Shown here: in pieces, positions 42,715 through 55,009 of the stretch
Layout: each line of letters opens with the position of its first letter
Numbering within the stretch: position 1 is the stretch's first letter
DNA from: Hofstenia miamia
Taxonomy: Eukaryota > Xenacoelomorpha > Acoela > Hofsteniidae
Assembly (NCBI GenBank): GCA_900660155.1
Contig: CABFPE010000233.1
Coordinates: forward strand, 337,303-401,302
DNA: 64,000 bases
Reading direction: 5' to 3'
Position numbers and translations under genes: made by a program
The notes under the pieces: model-generated
Told to the model about the DNA's origin: nothing
Databases searched by the model: none
Seen by the model: the letters and a program-made list of their open reading frames with translations, nothing else

Positions 42715-43161
42715 GGGTGCGTTCGCGATCGCAAACCGGCACAACTGAATAGTTGGCTTTCAGTTNTGTGATAGGATGTTTTCAGATTTTAGGAATGCGT
42801 TTATTTGAACATACAACAGTTTTTCAAAGAGTTTGCTAAAAGGATGTGTAATACAAATGGGTCTATAATTTTTTGTCACCTTTTTTATATATAGGAGTTA
42901 TATCTGATTTTTTTAGAAAATTTGGAAATTCACAATCAATAATACATTGATTAAATGCGACTAACAATTGTTCTCCAAAAATAGGAAAAAAACGTTTAAT
43001 AATAAAAAATGGCAGGTTATAAGAAGCGTTTGATTTGTTGGTATCAAGTTTCTTAACAATGCTTTCTAATTCATTGATTGTAGCAAGTCCAAAGGAAAAT
43101 TGTTTGAGATAATAATAATAATAAAAGGATAAAAGAGTGCAAAAAATAAAAAACTGTGTAA

Positions 43162-43620
43162 AGGTGTGTTCCCACTATCGCCTTTTATCATCTGTCAAGA
43201 AATCGGTGATAAAAGTCGATAGTGTGAACACTCTATCTGCTTTTTTATTGGCTGATAAAAGTCGAACGCTCCATCCGATTTTTGACAAAACAGCCAGATT
43301 ACTGTCATCTGATAATTTATCACTCTGATAAAAGTTGATAGTCTGAACGGTACTAAAACTAGTCGAATATCTGCTTGAAACTAATTTCTTACTTCTCAAG
43401 TAGGAAACAGACTTTCCAAAACGTAAATTGTCGTTGAAATATTTCAACTTCAAAATATGTAAGCATTGTTTACATTCCAAGACAAACCAATCCTTAAAAA
43501 ATCGATAGCCTGAACGCTCTTCCAACTCCGCTTTTTCTGATAAAAAATCGCCAATGTGAACGAAAATAATTGCATTTTCGATTAAAATCTGCGATAAAAG
43601 TCGATAGTGGGAACACATCT
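43162..43620. mobile_element. Harbinger-like MITE, copy in duplicated block
   Basis: Same element as 41263-41721, within the 1.9-kb duplicate; probably not an independent insertion. Confidence 0.7.
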
Positions 43621-43938
43621 TAAGTAACATGTTAAACAATTACATTCTGCATTTGGATTCTGGATTTCCTGCCATACCACGGGACTCTTTCGTTTTGTTA
43701 ATATACCTGTAAATATAGATCAATAGTTATTTCTGCTCGTATTTAAATCTCGTAGTTGTTCAAATATTCAGATATTGCAACACAAGCTTTTTGCTAGTTT
43801 CTCGCTTGTACAATTGAAACTTCATTAGTGACCCTGATAGCTTACAAAGATATTGTAAAGATGTAGTTTGCTCAAACCAAAGCGCAAATTGCAATCCGTA
43901 AGATAACAGATGAGACAAAGGTAAACATTTGTTTCTAC

Positions 43939-44612
43939 AGCAACTACTAGATTACATTTGTGCACCTTTATCCAATTCCCAAATGATCGATCGCAGAGTT
44001 TTAGCTCAAGAAGCAAATCGAATATTCTTAGCAGTACGACCAAACTTTAATCAAGAAGTCAAGCAAAATTGATTATCTATGCTGGTACCATTATCGTTTC
44101 AGAAAGAAATCGACGAGTTCCGCACTCAAATGCAAATATTACAAAAAGCAGGGAAAGTAAACGCAACAACTGTTGACCCGCACCTAAAACAACCTTCTGT
44201 TCTAGATGGCCTTTTGAAACGTTATCTTTTAATTGACACTGGACCCCAACTATCAGTCCTGCAACTTATCAGGATAAACGCTCAGGAAAATCCTCTCGCA
44301 ATATAATAGATGCTAATGGATCAAAAAAACCTATATGGTTCCTGATCAACATGTTTGAAGTTACTGCGTGAAAAAACATTAATAGGTGCAGATCTCCTTC
44401 GCCAACACAACATTCTTATCGACATTCGAGAACAGCGCCTCATCAATGCTTGCTCAGTCTAATGTGACCAAAACGATCAGCGGAAACTAGTATTAGTGGA
44501 TTCCAGTGCAAATCAATTTCGCAAACTGCTTCAAGAATTCCCCGAAATTGCCAAGAAAGCATTTTCTTTCTCGATTTTACCGCACAGGGTTGAACATTTC
44601 ATATCACATAAT
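43939..44612 (+). pseudogene. Ty3/gypsy fossil, duplicate of 42040-42714
   Basis: Same protease-region fossil in the second copy of the block. It is interrupted at 44613 by an inserted DNA element. Confidence 0.65.
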
Positions 44613-45438
44613 GGGTGCGTTCGCGATCGCAAACCGGCACAACTGAATAGTTGGCTTTCAGTTGTCAACGTATTCGCGATAGCATTCCGTTGTTTACCAA
44701 CCTATTCGCGCAATCCACCGGTTTTGCACTCAGCGTCAACTGGAGCATTCGCGCAATCCACCGGTTTGCAAAATCAGTGTGCACGAAACGCCAACTGATT
44801 CGCTTTTTAGTTGGGTTTGGCTGAAATCAATTAAATTTTATAAAAAGTCAAAAATTGAAGAATTATTTGACATATGTAAATTTATAACACCCCATCTATT
44901 TGCATAAACCTTGAATAATTAGCTAAGGAAACAGAAAATTTCAATTTTAACGAGGGATTGGTATAATAATACATTTTTAAAAATATAAATATATAAATCT
45001 GTTTTTTATCTAACATATCATGATATTTTTGATATTTCNTATATTTGCGCTCTTGATACAAAATTTTGAAATGCATACACTGTGCGCTGCATGCAAAAAA
45101 AATCTATATAGGTGCTAAATACTAATCTTTAGGTAAAAAATTACGTATTTAACTAAAAAGACAAACTTTTAAATTTTTTAGGTCGATAAATCGACTTTAT
45201 TAATAGGCGAATAAGAAAGGAGCTTGTTAATAAGCAACATTTGATTGGCTAAGAGTAAATTAGGTTGACTACCGCTGCCACAGCGAATGTAGTGTGCACG
45301 AAATTTAATTGTTAAGTAAACAAACCTTTCCGCTGTTTACAGTTGGGTTTCAGTGGGCACTGAAAATGCAAACCGGTGGATGCGCGAATGCTCTAGTTGA
45401 CACTTAGTGCAAAACCGGTGCGTTGCGCGAACGCACCC
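44613..45438. mobile_element. Non-autonomous DNA transposon inserted in the gypsy fossil
   Basis: An 826-bp element with inverted ends GGGTGCGTTCGCG (44613) and CGCGAACGCACCC (ending 45438), flanked by AAT at 44610-44612 and 45439-45441. Subterminal CCGGTTTTGCAC, ATTCGCGCAATCC and GTGTGCACGAAA motifs recur in inverted order near both ends. No transposase. The short 3-bp duplication and G-rich end suggest the PIF/Harbinger superfamily, but this is tentative. A join (n) sits at 45039. A truncated copy of its left end occurs at 42715-42765. Confidence 0.75.
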
Positions 45439-45441
45439 AAT

Positions 45442-45616
45442 GGACCTACTTTCGCAAAGAAAAAATTTAGAGGAATGGAAAAAATGGGAATTAGTCGTAA
45501 GTCGAATTGCCCATAGGCTTCACCCCTTCACATTGCAGCTAAGAAAAATGGCACTTGGCGGTCTTTTGCTGATTATTGACCTGTCAATGATTCAACGATT
45601 CTACAAAGTTACCTGA
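45442..45616 (+). pseudogene. Ty3/gypsy fossil, start of reverse transcriptase
   Basis: Broken. Residues such as LHPFTLQLRKMA / KKNGTW in neighbouring frames resemble the SPLHIVPKKNGTWR block that opens the RT of Ty3/gypsy elements. It lies directly after the inserted DNA element. Confidence 0.5.
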
Positions 45617-46229
45617 ATGCGTATAAACAAAACTTTTCAAGCTTTCTCAATAACAAAGATCAATGTGATAAGAGGCTACCAGCAAATCTGTTACAAAAAA
45701 AGACATTCAGAATACTATTATCATTCCGTTCGGATTATATGCGTATCTTTGCATGCCATTTTGACTTAAAAACGCAGCCTAAGCTTTCAAAGGTTAATTG
45801 ATACAGCTTTTCAAAATCTCAATTGTGTTTGTTTATTTTGACCATATCCAAATGACAAGCCCCTTACCAAAACAAAATTCGTGTGTATTTCTTACAAAAA
45901 ATATTTTAAATGTTTAAAACAATGTATTTTTCGTTGTTAGACAGACTCACCTCAATGCCCTAAAATTTGCAGAAAACCTATAGTAATCAACAATCATTTT
46001 TATCCTTATAAACAAATTAAACGCAAGATTTGGTATTTTTCGGTAGAAAATCGGTTATGAAAGTACGAATGGATGAAACAATTTTTTTCCAAACTTTCCA
46101 TAAAATTCTATGTAAATTAGAAAAAAACAGTTGTCTTAAATAGTATTTAAAATCAACTGAAAAATATACATTAGCAATTCGTCTAGAGAAATGCATCTTC
46201 GGGAGTAACAGTACTGGCTTTTCGGTATG

Positions 46230-46370
46230 CCTCTAGATATTACGTCAGACAGGCTTTCAATTTATATCAGCATTGGTCATTTCTCACTCAAAGCGGAGAT
46301 GTTCGGTTGGATAGAACTACTACTTACCACACACAAACAAATGGCCTCATTGAGCGTTTTCACCCATGAC
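46230..46370 (+). pseudogene. Ty3/gypsy fossil, integrase catalytic region
   Basis: Broken. Frames contain RLDRTTTYHTQTNGLIERFH, matching the TxYHPQTNGLVERFH motif that carries the third catalytic residue of gypsy integrases. Likely the same old copy as the pieces at 42-45.6 kb, with the intervening RNase H and RT parts lost. Confidence 0.65.
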
Positions 46371-46439
46371 ATTTAAGAAAGACAGCTTAATGGATGAATT
46401 AACAGGTATTGCTAAGCCTACAAAATGTCCCAAGAGAAG

Positions 46440-46780
46440 AGTTAAATACATCTTTAGCTCAACAATTATAGGGAGAATATTAGATTTGAGTCAAACTCCA
46501 TGGTTTCCTGATAAACCAGTGAAAACGAAATACCACATGTCTGGGTTGGGTCAAAATCAAAATGATTAACAGAAGACCAAGTAGATAAAAGATGAGATAT
46601 TGAAGGAAAAAAATCACAGTGCTGGGGAAATGCAGTAAGCAGGCCGAGTTGAGACCAATATCGATAAGTCATTAATGGTAAGTAGGAAGAAAAGAATGGC
46701 AAACACTGAGCTTTGAGGGGCGCCACTAGCTACATTGGCAGAGTATACTTATATCTCTAGAGAAATTGTCACAAACTATG
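46440..46780 (-). pseudogene. LINE reverse transcriptase fragment
   Basis: Minus strand reads VASGAPQSSVFAILFFLLTI then INDLSILV, and in another frame LLSTWSSVNHFDFDPTQ. These fit the SGVPQGSVLGPLLFLLYINDL block and the W....N..FNP.K block of LINE RT. The YADD box between them is lost. Confidence 0.65.
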
Positions 46781-46799
46781 GGGATAATTTGATTAAACG

Positions 46800-47400
46800 A
46801 TTTCTGACAGCAAGCTCTTGATATTGTCATGCATGACATCAATTGGGAGTTATAAAGCAATCTATATTAAAACGATGTGGAATAATTTGCAGAATCCACT
46901 TCCCTGAGTGTTGTTCTTACCATACAGTAAATGTAAATTTTGATTGATATGGATGGACTCAAGCCCAGTGTCATGAACTTTCTTAGAATTCTACCACCAT
47001 AAACTCCGGAACTGGCAAAATTCTATATAAACTAGCACAAGTTGACGATCTTCAAATGATACCTTACCAATGCGTTTCTCAGTACTGTGCGATTTACTTT
47101 CGAAATTCAAACTGTAAAACAATTCGGTTGCATTAGATGTATCAACTCGACAAATTATTATATTATGTATTAGGAACGTTGGGAGTATTTGGTGTTTTAG
47201 ATTAATTACATTTTCTGATTCTCATATAGATTTGACCTTGGATCATATTATTAGTCATAGCAGCAACCACAGAGAAACTCTGGTTCGAGAAATCCAGGAG
47301 GTATCTTTTTGGACAACCAGATTTTTATCCATATAAGCATTGTTCTCCTGTGCATTCCAAAATATATTCAGCCCATCATCAATCTCACTTTTACTTCTTG
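46800..47400. other. Unassigned sequence between LINE and terminal repeats
   Basis: Possibly more of the same LINE on the minus strand (a frame reading APKSRSKSEIDDGLNIFW from about 47412), but no domain could be recognised. Confidence 0.3.
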
Positions 47401-47424
47401 ATTTCGGTGCCATAATCGGAATAT

Positions 47425-48339
47425 TGTAGAATCACTGGGTTGAATCTAGAGAGAACTATGCCAAAGCAGAGCTCGATTAGGTGAACATTTACTAGAGCAA
47501 CGGTGATTCTAACTAGGTACCAAGAGAACACCATTGAACTGAACTTTTTTCTCTATTTACAGATGCTTGGGTGTGTCTTATATACAATGCGTATTAACAA
47601 TATGTACATACATACAAACAACTAGTCACTAGTAAACACAAAAAGCGCGTGAGCTGCCCGATACTAGAAAACAGTACCTGCCAACGCTACACGCCGCCCC
47701 AGGCCAGACTTCGCGATTTTTCGTTGTGTGCCCAATTGATGAGGATCTGGCCCAAATGTATCAATTCGACCACTCTTCATTCAAACGTGCAACACTAGGT
47801 GTAGGCGCGGCTAACTCACTTTGGCTGGGTTCATATTACGACGAGGCATCGGATTGAACCTTCAAAACTAGGCCCATGTTCTGCACGACGCGTTCCATAC
47901 ACCAAATGTGGACGTCGACGACTGAGAACAACAAATACGAAATGAGTAAGAAAATCTGTCTTTTGGCACTGCGGATTGGCTTTCCTACCAGACGAATTTG
48001 ACAGTGGATCGCAAGGACATTCTTCCTAACTTGACACCCATTGAGGATCACGTCAGTGTCACTGTGTAGAATCACTGGGTTGAATCTAGAGAGAACTATG
48101 CCAGAGACCTTAATGTCAAGGCAGAAAGTCGCTTAGGTGAACATTTACTAGAGCAATAGTGATTCTAACTTAGTAACAAGAGAGCACGATTGAACTGAAC
48201 TTTTTTCTCTATTTACAGATGCTTTGGTGTGTCTTATATAATGCGTATTAATAAGCGCAAACATACAAACTAATCACTAGTAAACACGAAAAGCGCGTGA
48301 GCTGGCCGATATTAGAAAACAGTACCTGCCGATGCTACA
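47425..48339. mobile_element. Short LTR-type element with paired terminal repeats (TRIM-like fossil)
   Basis: Two direct repeats, 47425-47691 (267 bp) and 48065-48339 (275 bp), both starting TGTAGAATCACTGGGTTGAA and ending GCTACA. They enclose 373 bp. ATAT flanks both outer ends (47421-47424 and 48340-48343), a plausible 4-bp target duplication. TG..CA ends and direct repeats fit an LTR element, but the interior is far too short for gag-pol, hence TRIM-like or internally deleted. The repeats differ by small indels and substitutions, so it is not very recent. A partial relative is at 18376-18502. Confidence 0.7.
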
Positions 48340-48589
48340 ATATAGATAATTCCAGATTGGGTAAGATGCGTAACTTTTTATTCCAATTATACAATATAAC
48401 AAGCAGGTATATTAAAAAATGTACATTTGTGAAGAACGAGCGTAGTGCAATAAGTACGAAAGAAAATAATCTAATGCTCCAAAATATCATTTTAACATAC
48501 TTTTGCGGGCATATATAATATATTGCAAAATCTTAGCACTAAATGGTAACATTTCGACTAACTTTCCAGTGCAATTACAAGATTTATAG

Positions 48590-50010
48590 TAATTGTGGTG
48601 GAGAAAATCAGAAATAGGGTTGTTTCAAAAATCCGAAATTCTAAGCGCAGCTATTATACTAAAAAACTGAATTCTTTTGCAAAAGGTTCCAAACAGTTCT
48701 GCTCATTATTAAATATGATTACATGAAATAAAAAAGACGAAATCATAAACTGCGTTCAACAAGAATATGGATAAGGTAAGTAATGATTTCAATTCTTCTT
48801 TGCAAGCATTGGTTCCTCTATGGCTAAAAATATTCCTGCCTACGCGAAGGCTTTGGTCATTAATAATAATCCTGAAACTATGGCTCTATGCCCCATTTCA
48901 AACTAAACTGAAAATATTGTTAATCAATTAAAATCTAAATCATCCTCAGGTGTTGATGAAAGCTATCTTCCCGGCAATTTTAAATCCTTGAACTCCAGTA
49001 CTAAATGTCTGTATTCAAACGTCGGTTTTTCCGGACAAAACGAAAATAGCTAAAATAATATATAAATCTGGGGACACAAATGATCCCTCAAATTACAGAC
49101 CAATCTCATTTTTGCCAATTTTTAGTAAAAGACTATTTTTGAAAGACTTATATACAATAGAGTATTTAAATTTATAAATAAGTACAATTTAATAAATCCA
49201 AATCAATTTGGGTTTCGACCTCACTATAACACAATTTTAGCTTTAATGAAAGTAATTGAAAATATTAGACATTTCAAAGACAATAAAATATATTATGCTT
49301 GCATATTCATTGACCTAAGAAAAGCTTTTGATACAATAGATAATAAGTTGTTATTAAATAAGATATATTAATATGGCATTAGAGGGCACACTTTTAATTT
49401 ATTTGAAAATTATCTAGAAAAACGATATCAATGTGTTTCAATAGACTTAACTGATTCAAAACTAAAAGAGATAACATGTGATGTGACTCAAAGTTCAATT
49501 CTTGGACCATTACTTTTCTTAATGTACATAAATGATCTTCCTAAATTCTTAACTACATCGGTCTACCTGTTTACTGTTAATACAAATATCCAAGTAAGTT
49601 CACCTGACAAGGATATATTATTTAAGACTCTTCAATATAACATTAATGTTCTACAAGATTGGCTCACTTTTAATCGACTTTCTTTAAATTGTAATAAAGC
49701 CACTCAGATAAATTTTTTCAAATTTACTGAACAAATACCTAAGCTGCAAGTTGCCGAAACTAAGCTTAACATAAATGATTAAACTTTGCAGAGCATGTAT
49801 CTTTTATTTGTAAAAAAGTCTCTAAACTATGTGGTAAGACACTTCGTTCCTAAGTATATTACACTACACTTTTTTAAAGCATACATACTGCAATAATTCA
49901 GTATGATATTTTAGTCTATGGTGGTACTTCATACAACACGTTATTGCCTATTTTCAAAATTCAAAAAAAGATAATCAGGATTAAAAATTTTAAAAAATAA
50001 ATTGCTTTTG
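48590..50010 (+). mobile_element. LINE remnant, linker and reverse transcriptase
   Basis: Plus-strand frames read AYAKALVINNNPETMAL, NQLKSKSSSGVDESYLP, NYRPISFLPIF-like residues, NPNQFGFRPHYNTILALMKV, ACIFIDLRKAFDTIDNKLLL, then SSILGPLLFLMYINDLPKFL, and LQDWLTFNRLSLNCNKATQI. The YADD box is replaced by LFTVNTN, so catalysis is lost. Several stops and shifts. Different family from the CR1-like copy. Confidence 0.8.
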
Positions 50011-50339
50011 AATTTTTTTTTAATCTTATACAACTAAACAGTTAATCATAGAATCAAATATGATGACTATTTATGAAATATACATCTTCGAACTCCTTAA
50101 GCATGTTATAAAGGTTAAAAGACTAGAATATCCAATAGAATTTTATAGCTTTAATAAAATAAATCATTCTTTTGACACGAGAGCCTAAGCAGCACATCAA
50201 ACAGTTTTAATAAGACAATACAATTACACAACATAATTCAATTGAAGTGAGAAGTATAAAACTATATTTTTATACTCAGAAGAATTAATTAATTATAAAA
50301 TTATTACACTAACGAAAAACCAATGCAACCAACTAATAA

Positions 50340-51940
50340 AGGATATTAATTAAGCTTCCAGCAATAATTGATAACAATAATTTAATTAGAATCTTCCAGA
50401 AATAAATCCACTTAATTAAAATAATTTGAATTAATAAATTTATTAATTTATATTACTTACTAGCAAAAGTAAGGGGTTGCCAAAAATGCGGGCTTGGATA
50501 AAAGACAGTTTGTTCTGACAATGTTGTTTTTTTCTAAACTTGTCTTCAAAAATCTAACAATGAGGAAATTAATCTGTTTTTGCAAAATCTAATTCGCTCC
50601 AAAGCATTCAACTATTCACCTGCAATACTTATTTCATTGTTTACTGAAGTTAATAAAAGTTATCAGGTTGTCAATCTTATTTACTTGAGTTTTCTTACGT
50701 CATCACTCGATCTCCATGCGATTTATATTGAATACAAGAGTGCTCTTTATTATAAGATCAATTCTATAGTCTTCCGCAAGTTTAAGCTTATTTCAGTAGT
50801 TCTTCACAGGTATTCATATGATTTTAATGGCTACAAGTGGTAATCTACTTGTGCCAATTTGTGATATTCATTGGAACATTGGCAATCCATCGCGCTGCTT
50901 CATTTTATCTCCGTGTAAGATATGATACTGGTTGACAGTATAAACAATTTAATGCTAAATTTGTATTTTATTTTGTATTAAGTATTTTATATGTTTTGTA
51001 AATATGGTATTACAAATTTCTATTCATTTCACACATAGCAATTGCTTGATTCACAAACTACTGCTTTAAAAGTAATATAACTTCTAAATATTGTTACTGT
51101 TAAACGAAATTGAAATGACTTGTTCATCAATGTAATTAAGTAAAGCTGATATAATTACGAAAATATAAGATTAATGCGTAGATAATGAATACTTTTATTG
51201 TTGAATATAAGAAATTGTTATTTAAATTTGAATAGTAAATCAATGAATGGTGTGGCTAAATGACAATGGTTTTCTAATACTTTTGTTGAAAACTTAAATA
51301 TTGTATATTAATCTCACAACATTGATATTTAGAAAAATAATGTGAAAGTGCACTAAAATTTAATTGTTAATATATTTTTAACCATTTTATAGTTTCAAAT
51401 TAAAATAATTTGATATAGACGGTACAAATTTTGAATCCCTACAATATTGGATTTTTTGTTAAAAATTTAGTTCTCTAAAATTATATAGCTAGATTTGCTA
51501 ATTCAATTCTACTTAGTTCAATTAATTTCTTTCCTTATAATATCTAGCCCATTATATATTTTCTGAGCAAATTGTTTTATTGAATTTGACATCAATGTCA
51601 AGTTCAATATGATACAAAGTTTTAATGGAAAGATAAAATTGAGGCTTCTTTTTATTTTGAGAAAAAGCATTATTCCCTCAAGCTGCAATTCATTTAATCT
51701 ACTATTATTACTCGGAATATATTGGGAGTATTTTGTGAGTGACAAATGTTCAAGCATGTCAACCATTAAATTGCAGGTGATTTCATAAGCTAGCTATATT
51801 CCAAAGTATGGCTTTTTAAAATATCGTTAAATTATTGTTCCTGTTTATTGGAAACAATACAAAACTGCCTTAAACGGCTTGGAAATTCAAAGTTACTGCC
51901 TTGAACTCGTTTATTTGCCTGGAACTGACTGAAAATTCTA
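50340..51940. other. AT-rich DNA, no gene seen
   Basis: Short frames on both strands have no recognisable motif or splice-flanked exon. Confidence 0.4.
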
Positions 51941-51949
51941 TTTGTTGTA

Positions 51950-53330
51950 CACGCCAGGAATTTCAGACGCGATCGAGACTTTAAGAGAGATCGAAGCTTT
52001 TATTTTTGAGACGCGATTGAGATTTTCCAATTCTCCTTGAGGCTGTGATTGAGCCTTGAGACTAATCTTTTCGAGACAGACTAATATATCTAACTAATCT
52101 GAGATAGAGAAAGAAAAGAGATCAGTTGCTGGATATCTGTTCCTCAATCGGGATTCAGCATAGCCTTTTCTGTGTGGTATGAGATCGTAAAGAGAATGCC
52201 GCTTGTTTCCAGATATTGAGTTGTAGAGCTTTCGATCTGAAAGGCGTACTACGTTCTGAACATCTTAATAATCACTAATAATGCCAATTTTAACGCCTTT
52301 TTGCTGGATTTTATCGAGAGCAGCGATATTAGACCCTCCACTCCAACCTGAAATACATTTGCGTCAGGAATAAACCTTATACAGTTTTTGTGCATCTAAA
52401 TTAGATATTGATAGATATCGTAGTTTTTTGATAAGATAGAAAGTTCTGGTCAGTTTCTCTGAAAGCATTTAAACATGATCTTTAAAGGATAACTTAGAAT
52501 CTAGTGTAATTCCAAGCAAAGACATCGTCTTGACTCTTTCTATATTTTCACTTGGTTCGATAGGAAACCCTCCAACGCCATGAAGTGGAATGAAGTGTTC
52601 CTTAGATTTGCCTTCATTCAGAAGAAAATTATTGGATTGGCACCAACTAATGATTTCGTCTAATGCCTCCTTGGATTTGTCAAATCCATACTTACCGGTT
52701 AAACAGCAAGAAACATCATCGGCAAATTTAACTAGAATTCAGTTTGACATGAAATCTGCAGCTCGTCATAAACTATATTGAAAAGAATGGGCCCGAGTAT
52801 TGTGCCTTGGGGCACACCAAGTGTAATCGAGGCAAAAGAAGATTGTTCATCATTAACATTGACATACTGATTCCGAACTGTGAGAAAGCTCTTTATCAAG
52901 TGCACAACATTTAAAGGAATTCCGGACAAAGCAAGAAGCTTTCTTAGAATGAGATAATGAGGGACTCAATCGATTCTGCCACAATCATTCCCTTCTTTCT
53001 GAGAAGTTTTACAGAATTCAAGGATACGGAGAAGGGCATGAGTGGTCGAGGATTACTTCCTGAACCCAATCGATTTTTCTTCAAATTTCTGTTGTACGTC
53101 TCTGAGATGAAAATGTCATAAACAAGTCTCTCAAATTAACGAAATAGTTACCGATACGGGTCTCAGTTGGTCAAGAGACTCAATGCAAGTTTTCTTAGGG
53201 ATTGGCGAGATCTTTGACGTTTTTAACGCTACAGAAAAAATACTAAATTTGCGACATTGATTGTATACATGAAGAAGCGAAGCGGCTGTGCAATGTTGTG
53301 TGCATTTTGCATAAGCAACCAATACGAATC
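51950..53330 (-). mobile_element. LINE remnant, reverse transcriptase and C-terminal region
   Basis: Minus strand reads SKISPIPKKTCIESLDQLRP, then LIKSFLTVRNQYVNVNDEQS, ITLGVPQGTILGPILFNIVY, LVKFADDVSCCLTGKYG (FADD at about 52710-52721), EIISWCQSNNFLLNEGKSKE, LLGITLDSKLSFKDH and, past 52480, LTRTFYLIKKLRYL and NIAALDKIQQKGVKIG. This covers nearly the whole RT plus thumb. One stop sits between TEF and LVKFADD and there are further shifts. It abuts an oppositely oriented LINE at about 53.4 kb. Confidence 0.85.
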
Positions 53331-53429
53331 ACTGGAGGCACGTTTAATTCTCTTAAGCGAAACATATACTTGATGCAACGTAAACTGAGGACAATTTTGA
53401 TTAAATAATCAAGGATTTGTCAGACAGAC

Positions 53430-54262
53430 TTTTTGCATAAATTTCTTGGGTGCTAGAGCAGGGTTTTCCAGGATACCTCAGGAGTGCCTCAAGGTTCCTT
53501 GCTTTGGGCAATTCTTTTTATTTTCTATATCGCGGACATCAAAACAATACATGGCAAGCTAATCAAGTATGCAGACGATCTTACCACCATCACCAGAATT
53601 TGCAAGAACGCCCCGATAACTAAAGATTCTCATATCATAGAATCTTGCTGTTCTGATAACGCACTCTTCCTGAATAAAAGCAAGTGTCATCAAATGGTTG
53701 TTTTCGCTGGTAAGCGTCAAACTATTCTCTGCCTGATGATTTTCCCAGATCTGCCTCTTTAAAAATCCTAGGCATCACAATTGACGAGAGGTCTCAGTTT
53801 TCGCGAACACTTCAACAACGTTTGCTGAAAAGCTGTTGCTAACTTCAGTTCGCTATGTCAACTCAAAGGTTTGGTTTCGGAGAACTACTTGGAACAAGTT
53901 TTTCGCGCATCAGTTCTCTCTTTATTTGACTACTGGGCTCCTGTGTTCGTCGGATGCCCGAATGTATAAACAACAAGGTATAGTCCATTATTAATATAGG
54001 CTCCTTACACCTCGTACCCATCGACTTCTAGCAGAGAAAATTAAAATTGGCGCTCAAATTATTCACCATCTTATCCCCTGAAAACCCAGTCCATGACTTT
54101 ATTAGTGGTACACACATATCTGGCAGACTCGTACACTTCAGATGCCGCACTTCCCTTCGAACTCGACAATTTTTCCCCCACGCAACCTGAACAGACAGAC
54201 TGAGATAATTTTTTGAGTGCTTCCTACTTTTAATTAAATTTGTTACTATTACTACTACTACA
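53430..54262 (+). mobile_element. LINE remnant, reverse transcriptase C-terminal half and tail
   Basis: Plus strand reads VPQGSLLWAILFIFYIADIK, LIKYADDLTTITRI (YADD), then IESCCSDNALFLNKSKCHQM and LFDYWAPVFVGCPN. Near the end comes ISGRLVHFRCRTSLRTRQFF, the typical LINE C-terminus. The copy ends at 54243-54262 in a TACTAC repeat tail. Head-to-head with the LINE at 51.9-53.3 kb. Confidence 0.8.
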
Positions 54263-54269
54263 TAAGGTA

Positions 54270-54860
54270 CATCCAAGGACTTGTTCTTTTTACTGCCAAA
54301 AAAATGGCTTTATCCTGTGTATCCGCCATTATTGCGTTGAATTTATTATTTCAATACACTGGCTCAACTCCATTTCATATAAATTGAAAGAAAAGATTTT
54401 CAAATTAAAACATTATCTTTTTAAATTGTCGCAATGGTGAATTACAACAGACGAATTTATGGATGAACATAGAGAAATCTCGTAGACATGTTTTGCAACG
54501 GAAATCAATATCATATATTGTCAAGATGTGATTAGCTTTTTTATGGTATTTAGAGTTATTGCAGTTCAATAATTTAAAAATCTTGTGTTTCGCTGTTAGA
54601 TTGTAAAATATGCAATTTTGCAAATTACTAAGAATAATTGAATTTATCATAAGTTTGTGGTACAAGTTACTGATAAAGCCTTTTTCATCTTTCCAATTTT
54701 CGAATTGAAAAAATACTGAAATGTTAAATGTTTATCTATTTCGACTCTTAGCTATTTAAGCAAATTGTTTATGTAGTTGCAATATTTTAGATAGAATCTT
54801 TTCAGTATTTCTGGCATTTTTTTTGGGATTAATTTTAAACATTTCGTAATATTCATTGCA
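54270..54860. other. AT-rich DNA, no supported gene
   Basis: A minus-strand frame of 86 codons (54665-54405) has no recognisable motif. Confidence 0.35.
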
Positions 54861-54864
54861 GTAG

Positions 54865-55004
54865 GGCTACGGTTAGACTACGTGATTGTAGCAAGAAAAG
54901 TTACAGAATCACGTCACATCGCTAATTATCTCGATGATTAAATGTGCGATTTTATCAAAATGTGACAGATCACGCGTGACCGATCACATAGTCTAACCGT
55001 AGCC
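54865..55004. mobile_element. Small palindromic MITE
   Basis: A 140-bp element with inverted ends GGCTACGGTTAGACTA and TAGTCTAACCGTAGCC and further internal pairing (GATCACG, ATCACGTC). Flanks are TAG and TAA, possibly a 3-bp TWA-like duplication, suggesting PIF/Harbinger type. Confidence 0.8.
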
Positions 55005-55009
55005 TAATA

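Larger units (their letters stand above)
42767..44663. repeat. Second copy of 40868-42765 across a single n
   Basis: The 1.9-kb block after the n at 42766 repeats 40868-42765 at a constant offset of 1899, with one base missing near 44368. It contains a LINE fragment, the Harbinger-like MITE (43162-43620) and the gypsy fossil. Near-perfect identity beside an n implies an assembly artefact (unmerged haplotype or repeat) rather than two real copies. Confidence 0.85.

Noticed and set aside
47836-48075. 79-codon minus-strand frame between the terminal repeats
   Set aside because: No recognisable domain, and the interior is too short for a retroelement gene; likely chance.
50580-50843. 87-codon plus-strand frame
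   Set aside because: No domain, no splice context and no homology that I recognise.
54405-54665. 86-codon minus-strand frame with several Cys
   Set aside because: Cys spacing fits no zinc-binding motif and nothing else supports a gene.
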